From NCBI GenBank assembly GCA_964613385.1, contig CAZTGZ010000002.1, forward strand, positions 91,628 through 155,627: a stretch of DNA of 64,000 nucleotides, given 5' to 3'. Shown in pieces: positions 17,196 through 26,715 of the stretch. How positions within the stretch are numbered: position 1 is the stretch's first letter; every line of letters begins with the position of its first letter. Made by a program: the position numbers and the translations under genes. The DNA comes from CAZTGZ01 sp964613385. GTDB taxonomy: Bacteria > Bacteroidota > Bacteroidia > NS11-12g > UBA9320. The notes under the pieces were generated by a model. The model was not told the origin of the DNA and did no database searches. It was given only the letters and a program-made list of their open reading frames with translations.

Positions 17196-17780
17196 CTAAT
17201 TTTTATTATCTAAAGTTTGCTTTAATGTGCAATTCTTCTCTAACCTCAGCCCTTCCTCTCTCCAATTCACCGGATTATTCAAAATATAGGCTGAGATTCT
17301 ATCATAAGATTTTTCATTTCGAATAATATGATCATGAAATCTGCTTTGCCATTGGATTTCAAACCCCATTCGATGGGCATGTTTTGTAACTGCCGATTTG
17401 TATGACCGGATAATACTGGAAACCGAATTGGCTTTGGGGGATATTTCAGACATTTTTTGATTTTTCTGTTGCAGTGGGCTCGTTGCATGCAACGAGCCCA
17501 CTGCTTCAAATTCCCTTATTGTCAAAATCCCATGCACATGATTCGGCATAACCACAAAGGCTCCCAATTCGACATTCTTTTGATGATATGGAATCTGATG
17601 CCATAAAAGTTCAGCTATAACTGCGACCGGAGAATAGTGCAATTTAGAATTTTCAATTTCCCCGAAATAATGCACCCTATGTTGAGTACAAATCGTAATA
17701 AAATAAGAGCCGGGCCATCGGTAATCCCAGGATTTCAGCCTTAATGGAATGTGGTGAAACTTACTTTTAGAAGGGGTCAT
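17196..17780 (-). CDS. REP-associated tyrosine transposase (RAYT, IS200-like Y1)
   Basis: A single-strand DNA transposase of the Y1/HUH family. Landmarks: HIPLRLKSWDYRWPGSYFIT near the N-terminus, the HUH motif in VVMPNHVHGIL, a candidate catalytic tyrosine in IIRSYKSAVTKHA, and the C-terminal FHDHIIRN...YILNNPVNW block typical of RAYT proteins. I chose ATG 17780 (MTPSKSK) rather than 17822, since family members start shortly before this block. RAYTs act on short palindromic REP sequences. Here a perfect 34-bp palindrome lies within the gene and encodes VGSLHATSP without breaking the frame. The gene is intact and lies in the accessory interval next to the CRISPR array; no terminal repeats of an insertion sequence were found. 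Confidence 0.88.
   Translation of the reverse strand: MTPSKSKFHHIPLRLKSWDYRWPGSYFITICTQHRVHYFGEIENSKLHYSPVAVIAELLWHQIPYHQKNVELGAFVVMPNHVHGILTIREFEAVGSLHATSPLQQKNQKMSEISPKANSVSSIIRSYKSAVTKHAHRMGFEIQWQSRFHDHIIRNEKSYDRISAYILNNPVNWREEGLRLEKNCTLKQTLDNKN
17471..17504. repeat. Perfect 34-bp palindrome inside the transposase gene
   Basis: GCAGTGGGCTCGTTGCA is followed directly by its exact reverse complement, 17 bp per arm with no loop; the flanking bases (T on both sides) no longer pair. Such a sequence can extrude as a hairpin in single-stranded DNA, the form recognised by this class of transposase. Confidence 0.85.
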
Positions 17781-17865
17781 AGATTCGAAAATCCATCTAA
17801 TATCCCATTTCAAAAAAGTCAATCTGATGAATTCTGTCTAAAATCCTGATGAACGAAAATCCAAT

Positions 17866-19287
17866 CTACCCCAACTCATATTCCTGCTTAAAAACAGGCA
17901 GCTCAATTTTACCAAATCCGTGCTGTTTCATCGCATCTCTGAACATTTCTCTCCGATCGTTTTCGCCATGAACGAGAAAAACTCTTTTCAATCGATTCTT
18001 ATCGAGTCCCGACAAATATTCCAGCATTTCCTTTTCATCTCCGTGCGCACTGAAACTGTCCAGAATTTCGATACTGGCGCGAACCGGTATCTCTCTCCCA
18101 TGAATATGTACCCGATCCGCTCCGTTGCGCAAATGTGAACCTAAAGTGCCCTCCGCGCAATAACCCACCACCAATACCGTTGTGTCCGGATCTGCCAGAT
18201 TGTTCGCCAAATGATGTTTTACCCGGCCGGCATTCATCATACCACTCGCACTGATTATAACGCAAGGTTCCCGATATTCATTGATGGCCTTAGAGGCCTC
18301 TACACTTCGCACATAACTCAATCCATTAAATCCAAACGGGTTGGGGTCTGTAGCCATATATTCGGTAAGCTCCTCATCGAAACACTCGGGATGCATGAGA
18401 AAAATGTCCGTAGCATTCACGGCAAGAGGACTATCCACAAATACCTTCACCCTGGGCAATTGACCCTGATTCGCCAGTTGGTCGAACATGTACACAATTT
18501 CCTGTGTCCGGCCCACACTAAAGGCCGGGATAATCAATCGACCCCGCTTCTCGACACATGTTTCCCGGACTATACGCAGCAATTCGTTCAGATCACTGCT
18601 TTCCTTCTCATGTTGCTGACCGCCATATGTGCTTTCACAAATCAGAAAATCCAAATCCGGCATGGGATGCGGATCTCTTAAAATAGGTCGGTGCGGACGT
18701 CCAATATCACCGCTGAACCCGAACATCACCTCCCTCCCGTCTGCCTGCTTAATCTTTAACGTAACCGATGCAGAACCCAGAATATGTCCACTATCCCGAA
18801 ACAAAACCGAAACTCCCCTGACCATCTCATACCAGCGATTGTAACCGACCGTAATAAACTGATCTATGCTGCGTATAGCATCTTTTAAGGTATATAAAGG
18901 TTCAACCTTTTCCTTTTTGCCTCCGTGCCCGGGAGAATGTGCCATGCGTTGTGCGCGATACTGTGCATCCCGCTCCTGTATCATGGCGCTGTCCTGTAAC
19001 ATAATGGCAGCCAAATCGCGGGTGGCCGAAGTGCTGTAAATCTCTCCTTTAAAACCATCCTTCACCAATTTTGGAATCCTACCGCTGTGATCGATATGCG
19101 CATGTGACAAAACCATCAGGTCAATTTCAGCCGGATCAAATGCCCATTGCTCATTGAAATGCTCATAACCTTCTTCATGTCCCTGATACAGACCGCAATC
19201 CAACAATATTTTCAATCCGGTATCTGTAGTGAGTAAATGACTACTTCCGGTCACCGTTCCGGCTGCTCCACAAAATTTTACTTTCAT
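17866..19287 (-). CDS. Metallo-beta-lactamase / beta-CASP family RNA nuclease
   Basis: A 473-aa cytoplasmic hydrolase of the CPSF-like beta-CASP group. The MBL part starts VKFCGAAGTVTGSSHLL and contains the zinc motif LSHAHIDHSGRIP (HxHxDH), then DSGHILGSASVTL with the next metal ligand. The beta-CASP insert covers roughly residues 200-370 (CESTYGG, PAFSVGRTQEIVY, ISASGMMNAGRVKHHL), and the C-terminal RNA specificity block has SFSAHGDEKEMLEYL and FLVHGE. Family members process or degrade RNA endo- or exonucleolytically. Monocistronic, divergent from ppk2 with about 105 bp between their starts. Confidence 0.92.
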   Translation of the reverse strand: MKVKFCGAAGTVTGSSHLLTTDTGLKILLDCGLYQGHEEGYEHFNEQWAFDPAEIDLMVLSHAHIDHSGRIPKLVKDGFKGEIYSTSATRDLAAIMLQDSAMIQERDAQYRAQRMAHSPGHGGKKEKVEPLYTLKDAIRSIDQFITVGYNRWYEMVRGVSVLFRDSGHILGSASVTLKIKQADGREVMFGFSGDIGRPHRPILRDPHPMPDLDFLICESTYGGQQHEKESSDLNELLRIVRETCVEKRGRLIIPAFSVGRTQEIVYMFDQLANQGQLPRVKVFVDSPLAVNATDIFLMHPECFDEELTEYMATDPNPFGFNGLSYVRSVEASKAINEYREPCVIISASGMMNAGRVKHHLANNLADPDTTVLVVGYCAEGTLGSHLRNGADRVHIHGREIPVRASIEILDSFSAHGDEKEMLEYLSGLDKNRLKRVFLVHGENDRREMFRDAMKQHGFGKIELPVFKQEYELG

Positions 19288-19392
19288 AATTTAACAGACC
19301 GCAAGTTATATAATACCGAAATGAATACAGAACAAATTGAAATGATTACCATAGAATTTTGTTAAAGTTGCTGCGCTTAACCGATCAATCAA

Positions 19393-20283
19393 ATGACATC
19401 ATTCCTACATGACCCAAAAATGGCCGTTTATCATGGCTCCGAGTTTGCGTTAAAGAACTTCCAAACGGACTATACCGGCACAATTCGAGATAAAGACGAA
19501 GGTGAAGATTTTCTGAAAGAACAAAAGAAGCTGCTATTCGAGCTTCAGAGAATGTTGTTTGCAACAGATAATCATGCCCTGCTGATTATATTTCAGGCAA
19601 TGGATGCAGCCGGAAAAGACAGCACCATCAGCCATGTATTTTCCGGAATGTTTCCCCAGGCAGGAACCGTTCATAGCTTTAAAGTTCCCAGCGCCCTGGA
19701 AATAGACCACGACTATCTATGGCGAACGAATGCTTGTTTGCCGGAAAGAGGGCGTTTAAGTATTTTCAATCGCTCGTATTATGAAGAAGTTCTCGTGACT
19801 AAAGTTCATCCACAAATCATACTGAATCAGCGTATTCCGGGATTAAATTCTGTCGAGCAACTGGATACCCAATTCTGGAAACAGCGCTATGAGAGTATTC
19901 GGAATCACGAAAGCCATCTGGCCAGGAACGGAACGGTAATTCTTAAATTCTTCCTGAATGTGTCGAAAGAAGAACAAAAAAAACGCTTCCTGAAACGGAT
20001 AGAAGAATCTGAAAAAAATTGGAAATTCAGCATGGGTGATCTCAAAGAAAGGGCGCGCTGGTCTGACTATCAGGATGCATATGAAGCCGCCATACAGGAA
20101 ACATCTGCACCTCATGCCCCGTGGTTTGTAATACCTGCCGATCATAAATGGTTCATGAGAGCAGCAGTTTGCAGGATTATAACCGAACAACTCCAATCGC
20201 TGAACCTCAGCTACCCGGAGCTGGGTGAAGTCGAAAGAGCAGAACTCGACGAAGCCAAAAAAATTCTGGAATCAGAGTCCTGA
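19393..20283 (+). CDS. Polyphosphate kinase 2 family protein
   Basis: A 296-aa PPK2-type kinase, which moves phosphate between polyphosphate and nucleoside mono- or diphosphates. The Walker A-like loop MDAAGKDST lies near residues 70-79, followed by FSGMFPQAGTVHSFK, the DYLWRT motif, the lid region LPERGRLSIFNRSYYEEVLVTKVHP, and Walker B-like VILKFFLNVSKEEQKKRFLKRIE. The single-domain length fits class III/I enzymes rather than the double-domain form. The C-terminal HAPWFVIPADHKWFMRAAV block is also typical. I cannot tell AMP from ADP specificity by eye. Free-standing gene; the 3' neighbour is a secreted protein 49 bp downstream in the same direction. Confidence 0.93.
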   Translation: MTSFLHDPKMAVYHGSEFALKNFQTDYTGTIRDKDEGEDFLKEQKKLLFELQRMLFATDNHALLIIFQAMDAAGKDSTISHVFSGMFPQAGTVHSFKVPSALEIDHDYLWRTNACLPERGRLSIFNRSYYEEVLVTKVHPQIILNQRIPGLNSVEQLDTQFWKQRYESIRNHESHLARNGTVILKFFLNVSKEEQKKRFLKRIEESEKNWKFSMGDLKERARWSDYQDAYEAAIQETSAPHAPWFVIPADHKWFMRAAVCRIITEQLQSLNLSYPELGEVERAELDEAKKILESES

Positions 20284-20332
20284 ATTGCCATTTATTCCCT
20301 TATTTTGACAATTATTTCTTTAAACCTAAATC

Positions 20333-23300
20333 ATGAAAAAAATTTTAGCCCTTATATTGAGTTTGGTTACCACCCAAATATTTGCTCAATGCATCAGCAC
20401 TTTCCCATACACGGAGAACTTCGAAAAATTCAGAAAAACATCTACCACAGCAAGTTGTGATGCCACACAGGCCGGTGACACGGCGAACCGCTGGGTGCAA
20501 GACCCCAACGACAATGGAGAATGGCGCGCGGATACTTCCGGAACTCCATCCATCGGAACAGGGCCCGGAGCAACCGATACCACCTCAGGTAATGGAAGTG
20601 GTAAAGACTATAACCCGGGAACTTTGAATGGCATATATATGTACACAGAAGGCACCAGCACCACAAGCTGCGCCAATGCTGTCGTGAATTTATTGAGTCC
20701 GTGCTTTGATTTCTCTGCTACGGGAAAATTTTATAAACTCACCTTCGCCTATCATATGTTTGGCGCAGGAATGGGAACCCTTTTTGTTGATATTTACGAC
20801 AATGGCGTGTGGACCAATGTTTGGGGTCTGGCCGGAAATCGCGGTGAAAACTGGCAAGTGGCCAATGTTGAACTCGGAAAATATAAAGGCAGCAATATTC
20901 AACTCAGATTCCGTTCGGTCATGGGTGCAAACTTCCTCACCGACATGGCCATCGATGATATAAAAATATCAGAGTATTACCCCAGCGACTATGACGCGGA
21001 ACTCATTGGTTCTCAGCGCTATGTTAACGAATACACCTACTTTACCTCTCGCCAGAGCCAGACTTATGAATTAAATTCAACCGTTAGAAACAATGGATAC
21101 AAAGAAATTACCGGTGTAAAAGTAATCGCTACTTGCGGCAGCTATCAGGATACACTTGTATTGGATACCATAGCCCCATTCTCATTCAAAATGGCAAGAT
21201 TTCCCAAAAAATTAAACCCTGTAGATACTGCCACCCAACGTGTCATTCATTTTGAGACTTATCTCAACCAAAACGACACGATCAAAAACCAAAGCAATGA
21301 CATTGGCTCCGGGTTAACGGATTCGACCTTTGCCAGAGACCCCGGCGTGAATACCGGCGGAATCGGATTCAACGGAGGCGTAGGTGAAATCGGACAGATG
21401 TTCTATCTGAAAAATAAAGACACCCTTTCGTCAGTAACTTTTTACCTGGCCAGTCCAACTGCCGGCGACAGTGTGCGCGTGCACCTTTACACATTTGGTA
21501 CCGCACCGGGATCCCTGATTTCCTCAACGCCTTCTGTGGCACTGCGTGCCGGTGGAAATGCCTATAATCTCCGATTCCCTTGCGAACAATTTCTGGATAC
21601 CGGAAAATACTTCATCAGTGTAGAACAAAGAAATACCAATAATATGAGTTTGGGATATACCACCAACTTCTACACACCACAAACGGTATTCTTTGGCAAT
21701 GCGGCCGGATGGACTGAATCCGGAGCATCCAACTTTTTTATTGCCTTATTGCTGCGTATGGAGTTTGGAAAGATCATCCTTCCTGAAGTGAAATTCAACG
21801 TTACCAAAGACAGTATCTGTCAGGGAGAAAGCCTGTTGATTCGCGCCAGCGGTGCAAGCAGTTACGCCTGGCTTCCATCCAATAGCGTTCCGAACCCAAA
21901 TTCTTTCCAAAATCTGGTGAGTCCAAATGCTACATATACTTACCAGGTCAGAGGAACCAATAGTTGCGGTTTAAGTAAAACCAATACATTTACCCTAAAA
22001 GTTAAAGAAAGTCCTTCTTATACCGTGACTCCCGATACCACGATCTGTGCAAATAAGCCTATCGTTCTATCGGCAAAAGGAGGCAACTCATATCAGTGGA
22101 TTGGTGGTCCTGCCAATACTTCCTGGTCTGTAAATCCACCAACCGGTACTACATATAGCGTAAAAATAGACTCGAGCAACGGATGTTCCAGAACCGTTAA
22201 TGTAAAAGTGGATGTGGATCATGCCGTGGTGCAGGTTAACAATGATACCACCATTTGCGAAAGTTCAGCACTTACGTTAAAAGCCAGTGGATTGGCTAGT
22301 TATAAATGGCTGAGCGGTCCTGCAACACCGGATTATACGGTGTATCCAACGTTTAGCAGATCATATATTATCACCGGTAAAAATGCCCGTGGCTGCGACG
22401 CCATGGACAGCGTTCGGGTTACGGTTATTCCCGGCCCTACCATCAGCCTAACGAATGATACAGCCGTTTGTTTCGGAAACCGCATCACTTTGGTTGCCGG
22501 CGGCGGAGTGGCCTATCAATGGCACGGTGGACCAACCACTACTGAATGGAATTTCCTGCCATTTTCGGATGGATATCGATTTGTGACCGTAACTGCACCG
22601 AACAACTGCTCCAAAACAGACAGTGTTTGGGTTAAAGTAGCCGCCTTCCCATTACTCAACGCAGGAAACGACACCACAATTTGCGAAGGTGGGCAAGTGC
22701 TCCTGAATGCGCGCTCCAATGAAAATGTGTCGTTCAGCTGGCAACACGGACCGAACACCGCCAGCAGCAATGAAAAACCCAAGTCATCCATAACCTACAA
22801 GGTCAAAGCCACCAATACGAGCGGATGTTTTACCGAAGATAGTTTGAGAGCCACCGTGAATCCATTACCAAAGGCTTCATTCACCTGGGTTCAAAACGGA
22901 AAACAAATCACCTTGAGCAACAAATCTCAGCATCATGATAATCTGATCTGGAAACTGGGAGATGGCAACTCTGCCTCGGCAGAAGGATTTGTTCATACCT
23001 ACAGTGCAGATGGGAATTATACCATCACCCTCATCGCCAGCAACGATTGCGGAAATGATACCATGAAGCTTGACATTGTGGTGAATACAGCCTCTGCTCC
23101 ATCCGCTGAAGAAGCAGGTTTCCTTTTCTATCCTCAGCCTGTACAACACGTATTGCATATACAAAAGCCCGATTTTGTTCGGTCTGAGCACAAGATGTTC
23201 CTGTATGATGTAAGAGGTATGGCTGTAATGGAATGGAATTCCGGTACAGATAATCCAACCGTCGTAAACCTGAATTCGCTTGCATCCGGTGTGTATTTCC

Positions 23301-23353
23301 TCCATATCCATACCGATAGAGGAAGCTTTGTTCAAAAGGTGATTCGAGAATAG
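20333..23353 (+). CDS. Large secreted multidomain protein with T9SS type A sorting domain
   Basis: A 1006-aa surface or secreted protein with a signal peptide (MKKILALILSLVTTQIFAQ). Residues 20-220 form a MAM/concanavalin-like domain (FPYTENFEKF at the start, TDMAIDDIKISEY at the end). A second domain spans about 230-490. Four or five Ig-like repeats follow, each with a motif such as PDTTICANKPI, NDTTICESSAL, NDTAVCFGNRI or NDTTICEGGQV, then a PKD domain (KLGDGNSASAEGFVHTY). The last 80 residues are a type A sorting signal (FYPQPVQHVLHI, LYDVRGMAV, LASGVYFLHI). The repeats suggest an extended stalk for adhesion. No catalytic motif was seen. Confidence 0.9.
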   Translation: MKKILALILSLVTTQIFAQCISTFPYTENFEKFRKTSTTASCDATQAGDTANRWVQDPNDNGEWRADTSGTPSIGTGPGATDTTSGNGSGKDYNPGTLNGIYMYTEGTSTTSCANAVVNLLSPCFDFSATGKFYKLTFAYHMFGAGMGTLFVDIYDNGVWTNVWGLAGNRGENWQVANVELGKYKGSNIQLRFRSVMGANFLTDMAIDDIKISEYYPSDYDAELIGSQRYVNEYTYFTSRQSQTYELNSTVRNNGYKEITGVKVIATCGSYQDTLVLDTIAPFSFKMARFPKKLNPVDTATQRVIHFETYLNQNDTIKNQSNDIGSGLTDSTFARDPGVNTGGIGFNGGVGEIGQMFYLKNKDTLSSVTFYLASPTAGDSVRVHLYTFGTAPGSLISSTPSVALRAGGNAYNLRFPCEQFLDTGKYFISVEQRNTNNMSLGYTTNFYTPQTVFFGNAAGWTESGASNFFIALLLRMEFGKIILPEVKFNVTKDSICQGESLLIRASGASSYAWLPSNSVPNPNSFQNLVSPNATYTYQVRGTNSCGLSKTNTFTLKVKESPSYTVTPDTTICANKPIVLSAKGGNSYQWIGGPANTSWSVNPPTGTTYSVKIDSSNGCSRTVNVKVDVDHAVVQVNNDTTICESSALTLKASGLASYKWLSGPATPDYTVYPTFSRSYIITGKNARGCDAMDSVRVTVIPGPTISLTNDTAVCFGNRITLVAGGGVAYQWHGGPTTTEWNFLPFSDGYRFVTVTAPNNCSKTDSVWVKVAAFPLLNAGNDTTICEGGQVLLNARSNENVSFSWQHGPNTASSNEKPKSSITYKVKATNTSGCFTEDSLRATVNPLPKASFTWVQNGKQITLSNKSQHHDNLIWKLGDGNSASAEGFVHTYSADGNYTITLIASNDCGNDTMKLDIVVNTASAPSAEEAGFLFYPQPVQHVLHIQKPDFVRSEHKMFLYDVRGMAVMEWNSGTDNPTVVNLNSLASGVYFLHIHTDRGSFVQKVIRE

Positions 23354-23361
23354 ACTTCTTA

Positions 23362-23393
23362 TTTGTGCATGTTAAAAGGTCATAATATCTTTG
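23362..23393 (+). promoter_or_regulatory. Bacteroidota-type promoter of sucA
   Basis: A -33 TTTG (23362-23365) and a perfect -7 box TATCTTTG (23386-23393) are spaced by 20 nt. The start site is expected near 23400, about 13 nt before the ATG at 23413. Confidence 0.7.
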
Positions 23394-23412
23394 CAGGCTA
23401 TTACCTGCGGCC

Positions 23413-26136
23413 ATGATCTCACATTCATACTTAAGCAATACAGATGTTTCAGCCCTCGATGATCTGTATCAAAAATACCTGAACGACCCGACATCATTGG
23501 ATGAGGGCTGGCAAAGGTTTTTCGAAGGATTTGATCTTGCCTATGGTAAAACCGGGTTGAATGGGAGTGCTCAGGCACAAGTTTCATCGGAGTTTCTGAA
23601 GGAAATAAATGTCCTGCGACTGATAAATGAAGGTTACCGGACCCGGGGACATTTGTTTACCCATACGAACCCGGTTCGGGAACGCCGTCAATACCATCCA
23701 AATCTGGAAATTTCCAATTTCGGGCTCGAAGAGTCAGATCTGGATAAAACCTTTAATGCCGGTGTTGAAATCGGATTGGGCCCTGCCACCTTGCGTGATA
23801 TAATCGCACACTTATCCGCAACCTATTGTGAGAGCATCGGAGTTGAATACATGTATATCAACGATCCTGTGCGCAAAGAATGGCTTAAAAGCAGGATGGA
23901 GTCGGGTAAAAACCGAACTGAATTAACCCTGGAGCAAAAAAGGCTGATTCTGGAGAAATTGAATCAGGCCGTTGTTTTCGAAAACTTCCTGCACACCAAA
24001 TTTATCGGTCAGAAACGATTTTCACTCGAAGGGTTGGAAACGCTTATTCCTGCCTTGAATTCAGTGATTGAATATGGGGCAGATCAACAGATAGAAGAAT
24101 TTGTTATCGGCATGGCGCATCGCGGAAGACTCAATGTGCTGGCCAATATCATGAATAAAAGCTATGAGGAGATTTTTACCGAGTTCGAAGGCAAAGCATA
24201 TGCAGATGCCATATTCGAAGGAGATGTTAAATACCATTTAGGATATTCTTCCAATCACGTTACCAGTCTTCAGAAAAAAGTACGCCTCACACTTTGTCCG
24301 AATCCATCTCACCTTGAAGCAGTTGCTCCTGTGGCACAAGGGGTGGCAAGAGCCAAAGTAGACCACAAATACAAGAATCAGGTAAAAAGTATATTGCCGA
24401 TTATCATTCACGGTGACGCCAGCGTGGCAGGACAAGGCATTGTATATGAAGTTATTCAGATGGCAGGTCTGGATGCCTATGGAGTAGGTGGATCTGTACA
24501 TTTGGTGACCAATAATCAGGTTGGGTTTACCACCAATTACCTGGATGCCAGAAGCAGTATTTACTGTACGGATGTCGCCAAAACTACCAAGTGCCCGGTA
24601 TTCCATGTAAATGGAGACGATGTAGAAGCCCTGGTGCATGTAATTCGGTTGGCTGTAGAATATAGACAAACCTTCCATAGCGATGTATTTATAGATATTT
24701 TGGGATATCGCAAATACGGACATAACGAAGGAGATGAGCCTCGTTTTACCCAACCTATGCTGTACAAGGCCATAGAAAAACATCCGAATCCACGGGAAAT
24801 TTACCGCCAGAAGTTGATCGATGCCGGAAGTCTGGAGGCAAGTCTCGCCATGAAAATGGAAAAAGAATTCAAGGATTTACTCCAGGAAAAGCTGAATGAA
24901 GTGCGAAGCGACAAAACCATTGTTTCGCATAATCTTCCTTCAAACACCTGGCAGGCATACAGAAAATCGACGGCTGAAGATTTCGAGAAGTCACCGGACA
25001 CCAAAATATCTGCTGCTGTTTTCAAAAAGCTGGCACAAAAAATCACAGAACTGCCAAAGGACCATCAGCCCATCCGAAAGGTTCAAAAAATCTTTGAAGA
25101 CCGGGCAGCCATGATCAAAAATGACCAATTCGATTGGGCCATGGGAGAATTAATGGCCTATGCGAGTCTTTTGCAGGAGGGCTTCGACGTTCGCATGAGT
25201 GGTCAGGACTGCGAGAGAGGCACCTTTTCTCACCGACATGCGGTGGTTAAAAAGGAAGATACCGAATTGGAGTATATTCCTTTGCAAAACCTGGATGCAA
25301 AACAAGGTCGTTTCGACATTTACAACTCTTTGCTCTCTGAATATGCCGTGCTCGGGTTTGAATACGGTTATGCCATGTCAAGTCCGGAAACCTTAACCCT
25401 ATGGGAAGCCCAATTCGGCGATTTTGCCAATGGTGCTCAGGTGGTAATTGATCAATTTATTTCGGCGGGAGAAACCAAATGGAAGCGATTCAATGGACTT
25501 ACCTTACTCCTTCCTCACGGATATGAAGGACAAGGTCCAGAGCACTCTTCTGCCCGTCCGGAACGCTTTCTGCAACTATGTGCCAACCTGAACATGCAAG
25601 TGGTTAATTGCAGCACCCCGGCCAACTTTTTCCATGTATTGCGTCGTCAGATGCATCGGAATTTCCGGGTTCCACTTGTGGTTTTATCACCCAAAAGCCT
25701 GCTGCGCCACCCACAATGTGTCAGTTCAATTGCCGATTTTACACAAGGAGGCTTTAAAGAAGTCATACCCGACCATGAAGTACCCGCAGAAAAGGCCAAA
25801 CGAGTTTTGTTCTGTTCCGGTAAAATCTATTACGATTTGCTCGAACAACGCAAAGCATTAAATCAAAAAGAAGTGGCCATTGTTCGGGTTGAACAGCTGT
25901 ATCCTCTGCCTGAAAAACAACTTCATGCCCTGATGGCTGCCAGTAAGAAAGCAGAATTTTTCTGGGTACAGGAAGAACCTAAAAATATGGGCACCTGGAT
26001 GCACTTGTTGCGATACGACTGGCCTAAACCTTTGAAAGTAATCAGCCGACGTTCCAGTTCAACACCTGCAACCGGATATGCGGCCATCCACAAGCAAGAA
26101 CAGGAACAGATTACCAGAGAGGCGCTCACGCTCTAA
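23413..26136 (+). CDS. sucA: 2-oxoglutarate dehydrogenase E1 component
   Basis: A 907-aa thiamine diphosphate enzyme that decarboxylates 2-oxoglutarate and passes the succinyl group to E2 in the TCA cycle. It starts with the E2-binding N-terminal segment (YLSNTDVSALDDLYQKYLND, WQRFFEGFD) and has the DHRFSLEG-like RFSLEGLETLIP block, the IGMAHRGRLNVLAN motif, HLGYSS, the ThDP/magnesium region IHGDASVAGQG with NNQVGFTTN, GYRKYGHNEGDEPRFTQP, and the transketolase-type C-terminal half (FSHRHAV, QFGDFANGAQVVIDQF, GYEGQGPEHSSARPERFLQ). Length is normal. It has its own promoter; the E2 gene is not adjacent, unlike the usual sucAB arrangement, since the next gene is on the other strand. Confidence 0.97.
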   Translation: MISHSYLSNTDVSALDDLYQKYLNDPTSLDEGWQRFFEGFDLAYGKTGLNGSAQAQVSSEFLKEINVLRLINEGYRTRGHLFTHTNPVRERRQYHPNLEISNFGLEESDLDKTFNAGVEIGLGPATLRDIIAHLSATYCESIGVEYMYINDPVRKEWLKSRMESGKNRTELTLEQKRLILEKLNQAVVFENFLHTKFIGQKRFSLEGLETLIPALNSVIEYGADQQIEEFVIGMAHRGRLNVLANIMNKSYEEIFTEFEGKAYADAIFEGDVKYHLGYSSNHVTSLQKKVRLTLCPNPSHLEAVAPVAQGVARAKVDHKYKNQVKSILPIIIHGDASVAGQGIVYEVIQMAGLDAYGVGGSVHLVTNNQVGFTTNYLDARSSIYCTDVAKTTKCPVFHVNGDDVEALVHVIRLAVEYRQTFHSDVFIDILGYRKYGHNEGDEPRFTQPMLYKAIEKHPNPREIYRQKLIDAGSLEASLAMKMEKEFKDLLQEKLNEVRSDKTIVSHNLPSNTWQAYRKSTAEDFEKSPDTKISAAVFKKLAQKITELPKDHQPIRKVQKIFEDRAAMIKNDQFDWAMGELMAYASLLQEGFDVRMSGQDCERGTFSHRHAVVKKEDTELEYIPLQNLDAKQGRFDIYNSLLSEYAVLGFEYGYAMSSPETLTLWEAQFGDFANGAQVVIDQFISAGETKWKRFNGLTLLLPHGYEGQGPEHSSARPERFLQLCANLNMQVVNCSTPANFFHVLRRQMHRNFRVPLVVLSPKSLLRHPQCVSSIADFTQGGFKEVIPDHEVPAEKAKRVLFCSGKIYYDLLEQRKALNQKEVAIVRVEQLYPLPEKQLHALMAASKKAEFFWVQEEPKNMGTWMHLLRYDWPKPLKVISRRSSSTPATGYAAIHKQEQEQITREALTL

Positions 26137-26164
26137 TCCTTCTCATATCATTTATTGGTATTAA

Positions 26165-26190
26165 CCTTTCAGATATTTTGCATCTGAAGG
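26165..26190. terminator. Possible hairpin between convergent genes
   Basis: CCTTTCAGAT and ATCTGAAGG can pair with one bulged base around a 7-nt loop between the stops of sucA and the GNAT gene. No strong T tract follows on either strand, so termination is only a guess. Confidence 0.3.
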
Positions 26191-26196
26191 TCTGTT

Positions 26197-26715
26197 CTAT
26201 CGCAAATTTTGTGGAAGCAATTCATACAAACGCAAAATTTCCCGAGCCTTTTCTATATTTTTCACATAGTCAAATCCAATACTGACCAACAATTGTATAG
26301 ATGCCCGGTTTTCAGGTAAAGTAATGGCCCCTAGCACCGGCAAGGTATTGAATTTGAATAATTCACGAAGAAAAGCCACGGTCGCTTCCCGGGCGAATCC
26401 CAATTTAAGATACTCCGGCAATAAGGCAAAACCAACATCCGGATAATCCAGATCCTCTCTTTGCAACAGGGAAATTATTCCCATAGCCTCCCGTGAATCG
26501 AGATTCTCCATTACATAATACCGAATTACAGGCAGACTTAAGATTCCCTGAATATAAATGGTGCTTTCAACAACTGAATGAACATTCCGATCTCCGATAA
26601 ACCGGATCCAACCTTCAGAATTGAGCAATTTCAACATAAATGAGGCATCCCCGATCTCCAATGGTCTCAACCTCAACCGGGCCGTTTCTACTATTTCAGG
26701 ACAAATTAGCTTCAT
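26197..26715 (-). CDS. GNAT family N-acetyltransferase (RimJ/RimL-like)
   Basis: A 172-aa acetyltransferase. The N-terminal VETARLRLRPLEIGDASFMLKL is the classic RimJ/RimL-type opening, WIRFIGDR follows, and the acetyl-CoA binding region reads PDVGFALLPEYLKLGFAREA, with the R/Q-x-x-G-x-A loop degraded to LKLGFA. The NRASIQLLVSIGFDYV segment is the conserved C-terminal helix and strand. The substrate (protein N-terminus or small amine) cannot be told. Its ATG overlaps the stop of the upstream TonB-like gene (ATGA), so the two are co-translated, although no functional link is obvious. Confidence 0.88.
   Translation of the reverse strand: MKLICPEIVETARLRLRPLEIGDASFMLKLLNSEGWIRFIGDRNVHSVVESTIYIQGILSLPVIRYYVMENLDSREAMGIISLLQREDLDYPDVGFALLPEYLKLGFAREATVAFLRELFKFNTLPVLGAITLPENRASIQLLVSIGFDYVKNIEKAREILRLYELLPQNLR

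Noticed and set aside
20386..23438. Antisense open frames across the large T9SS gene
   Set aside because: Shadow frames of a clearly coding sequence; no motifs, and overlapping the sucA promoter.
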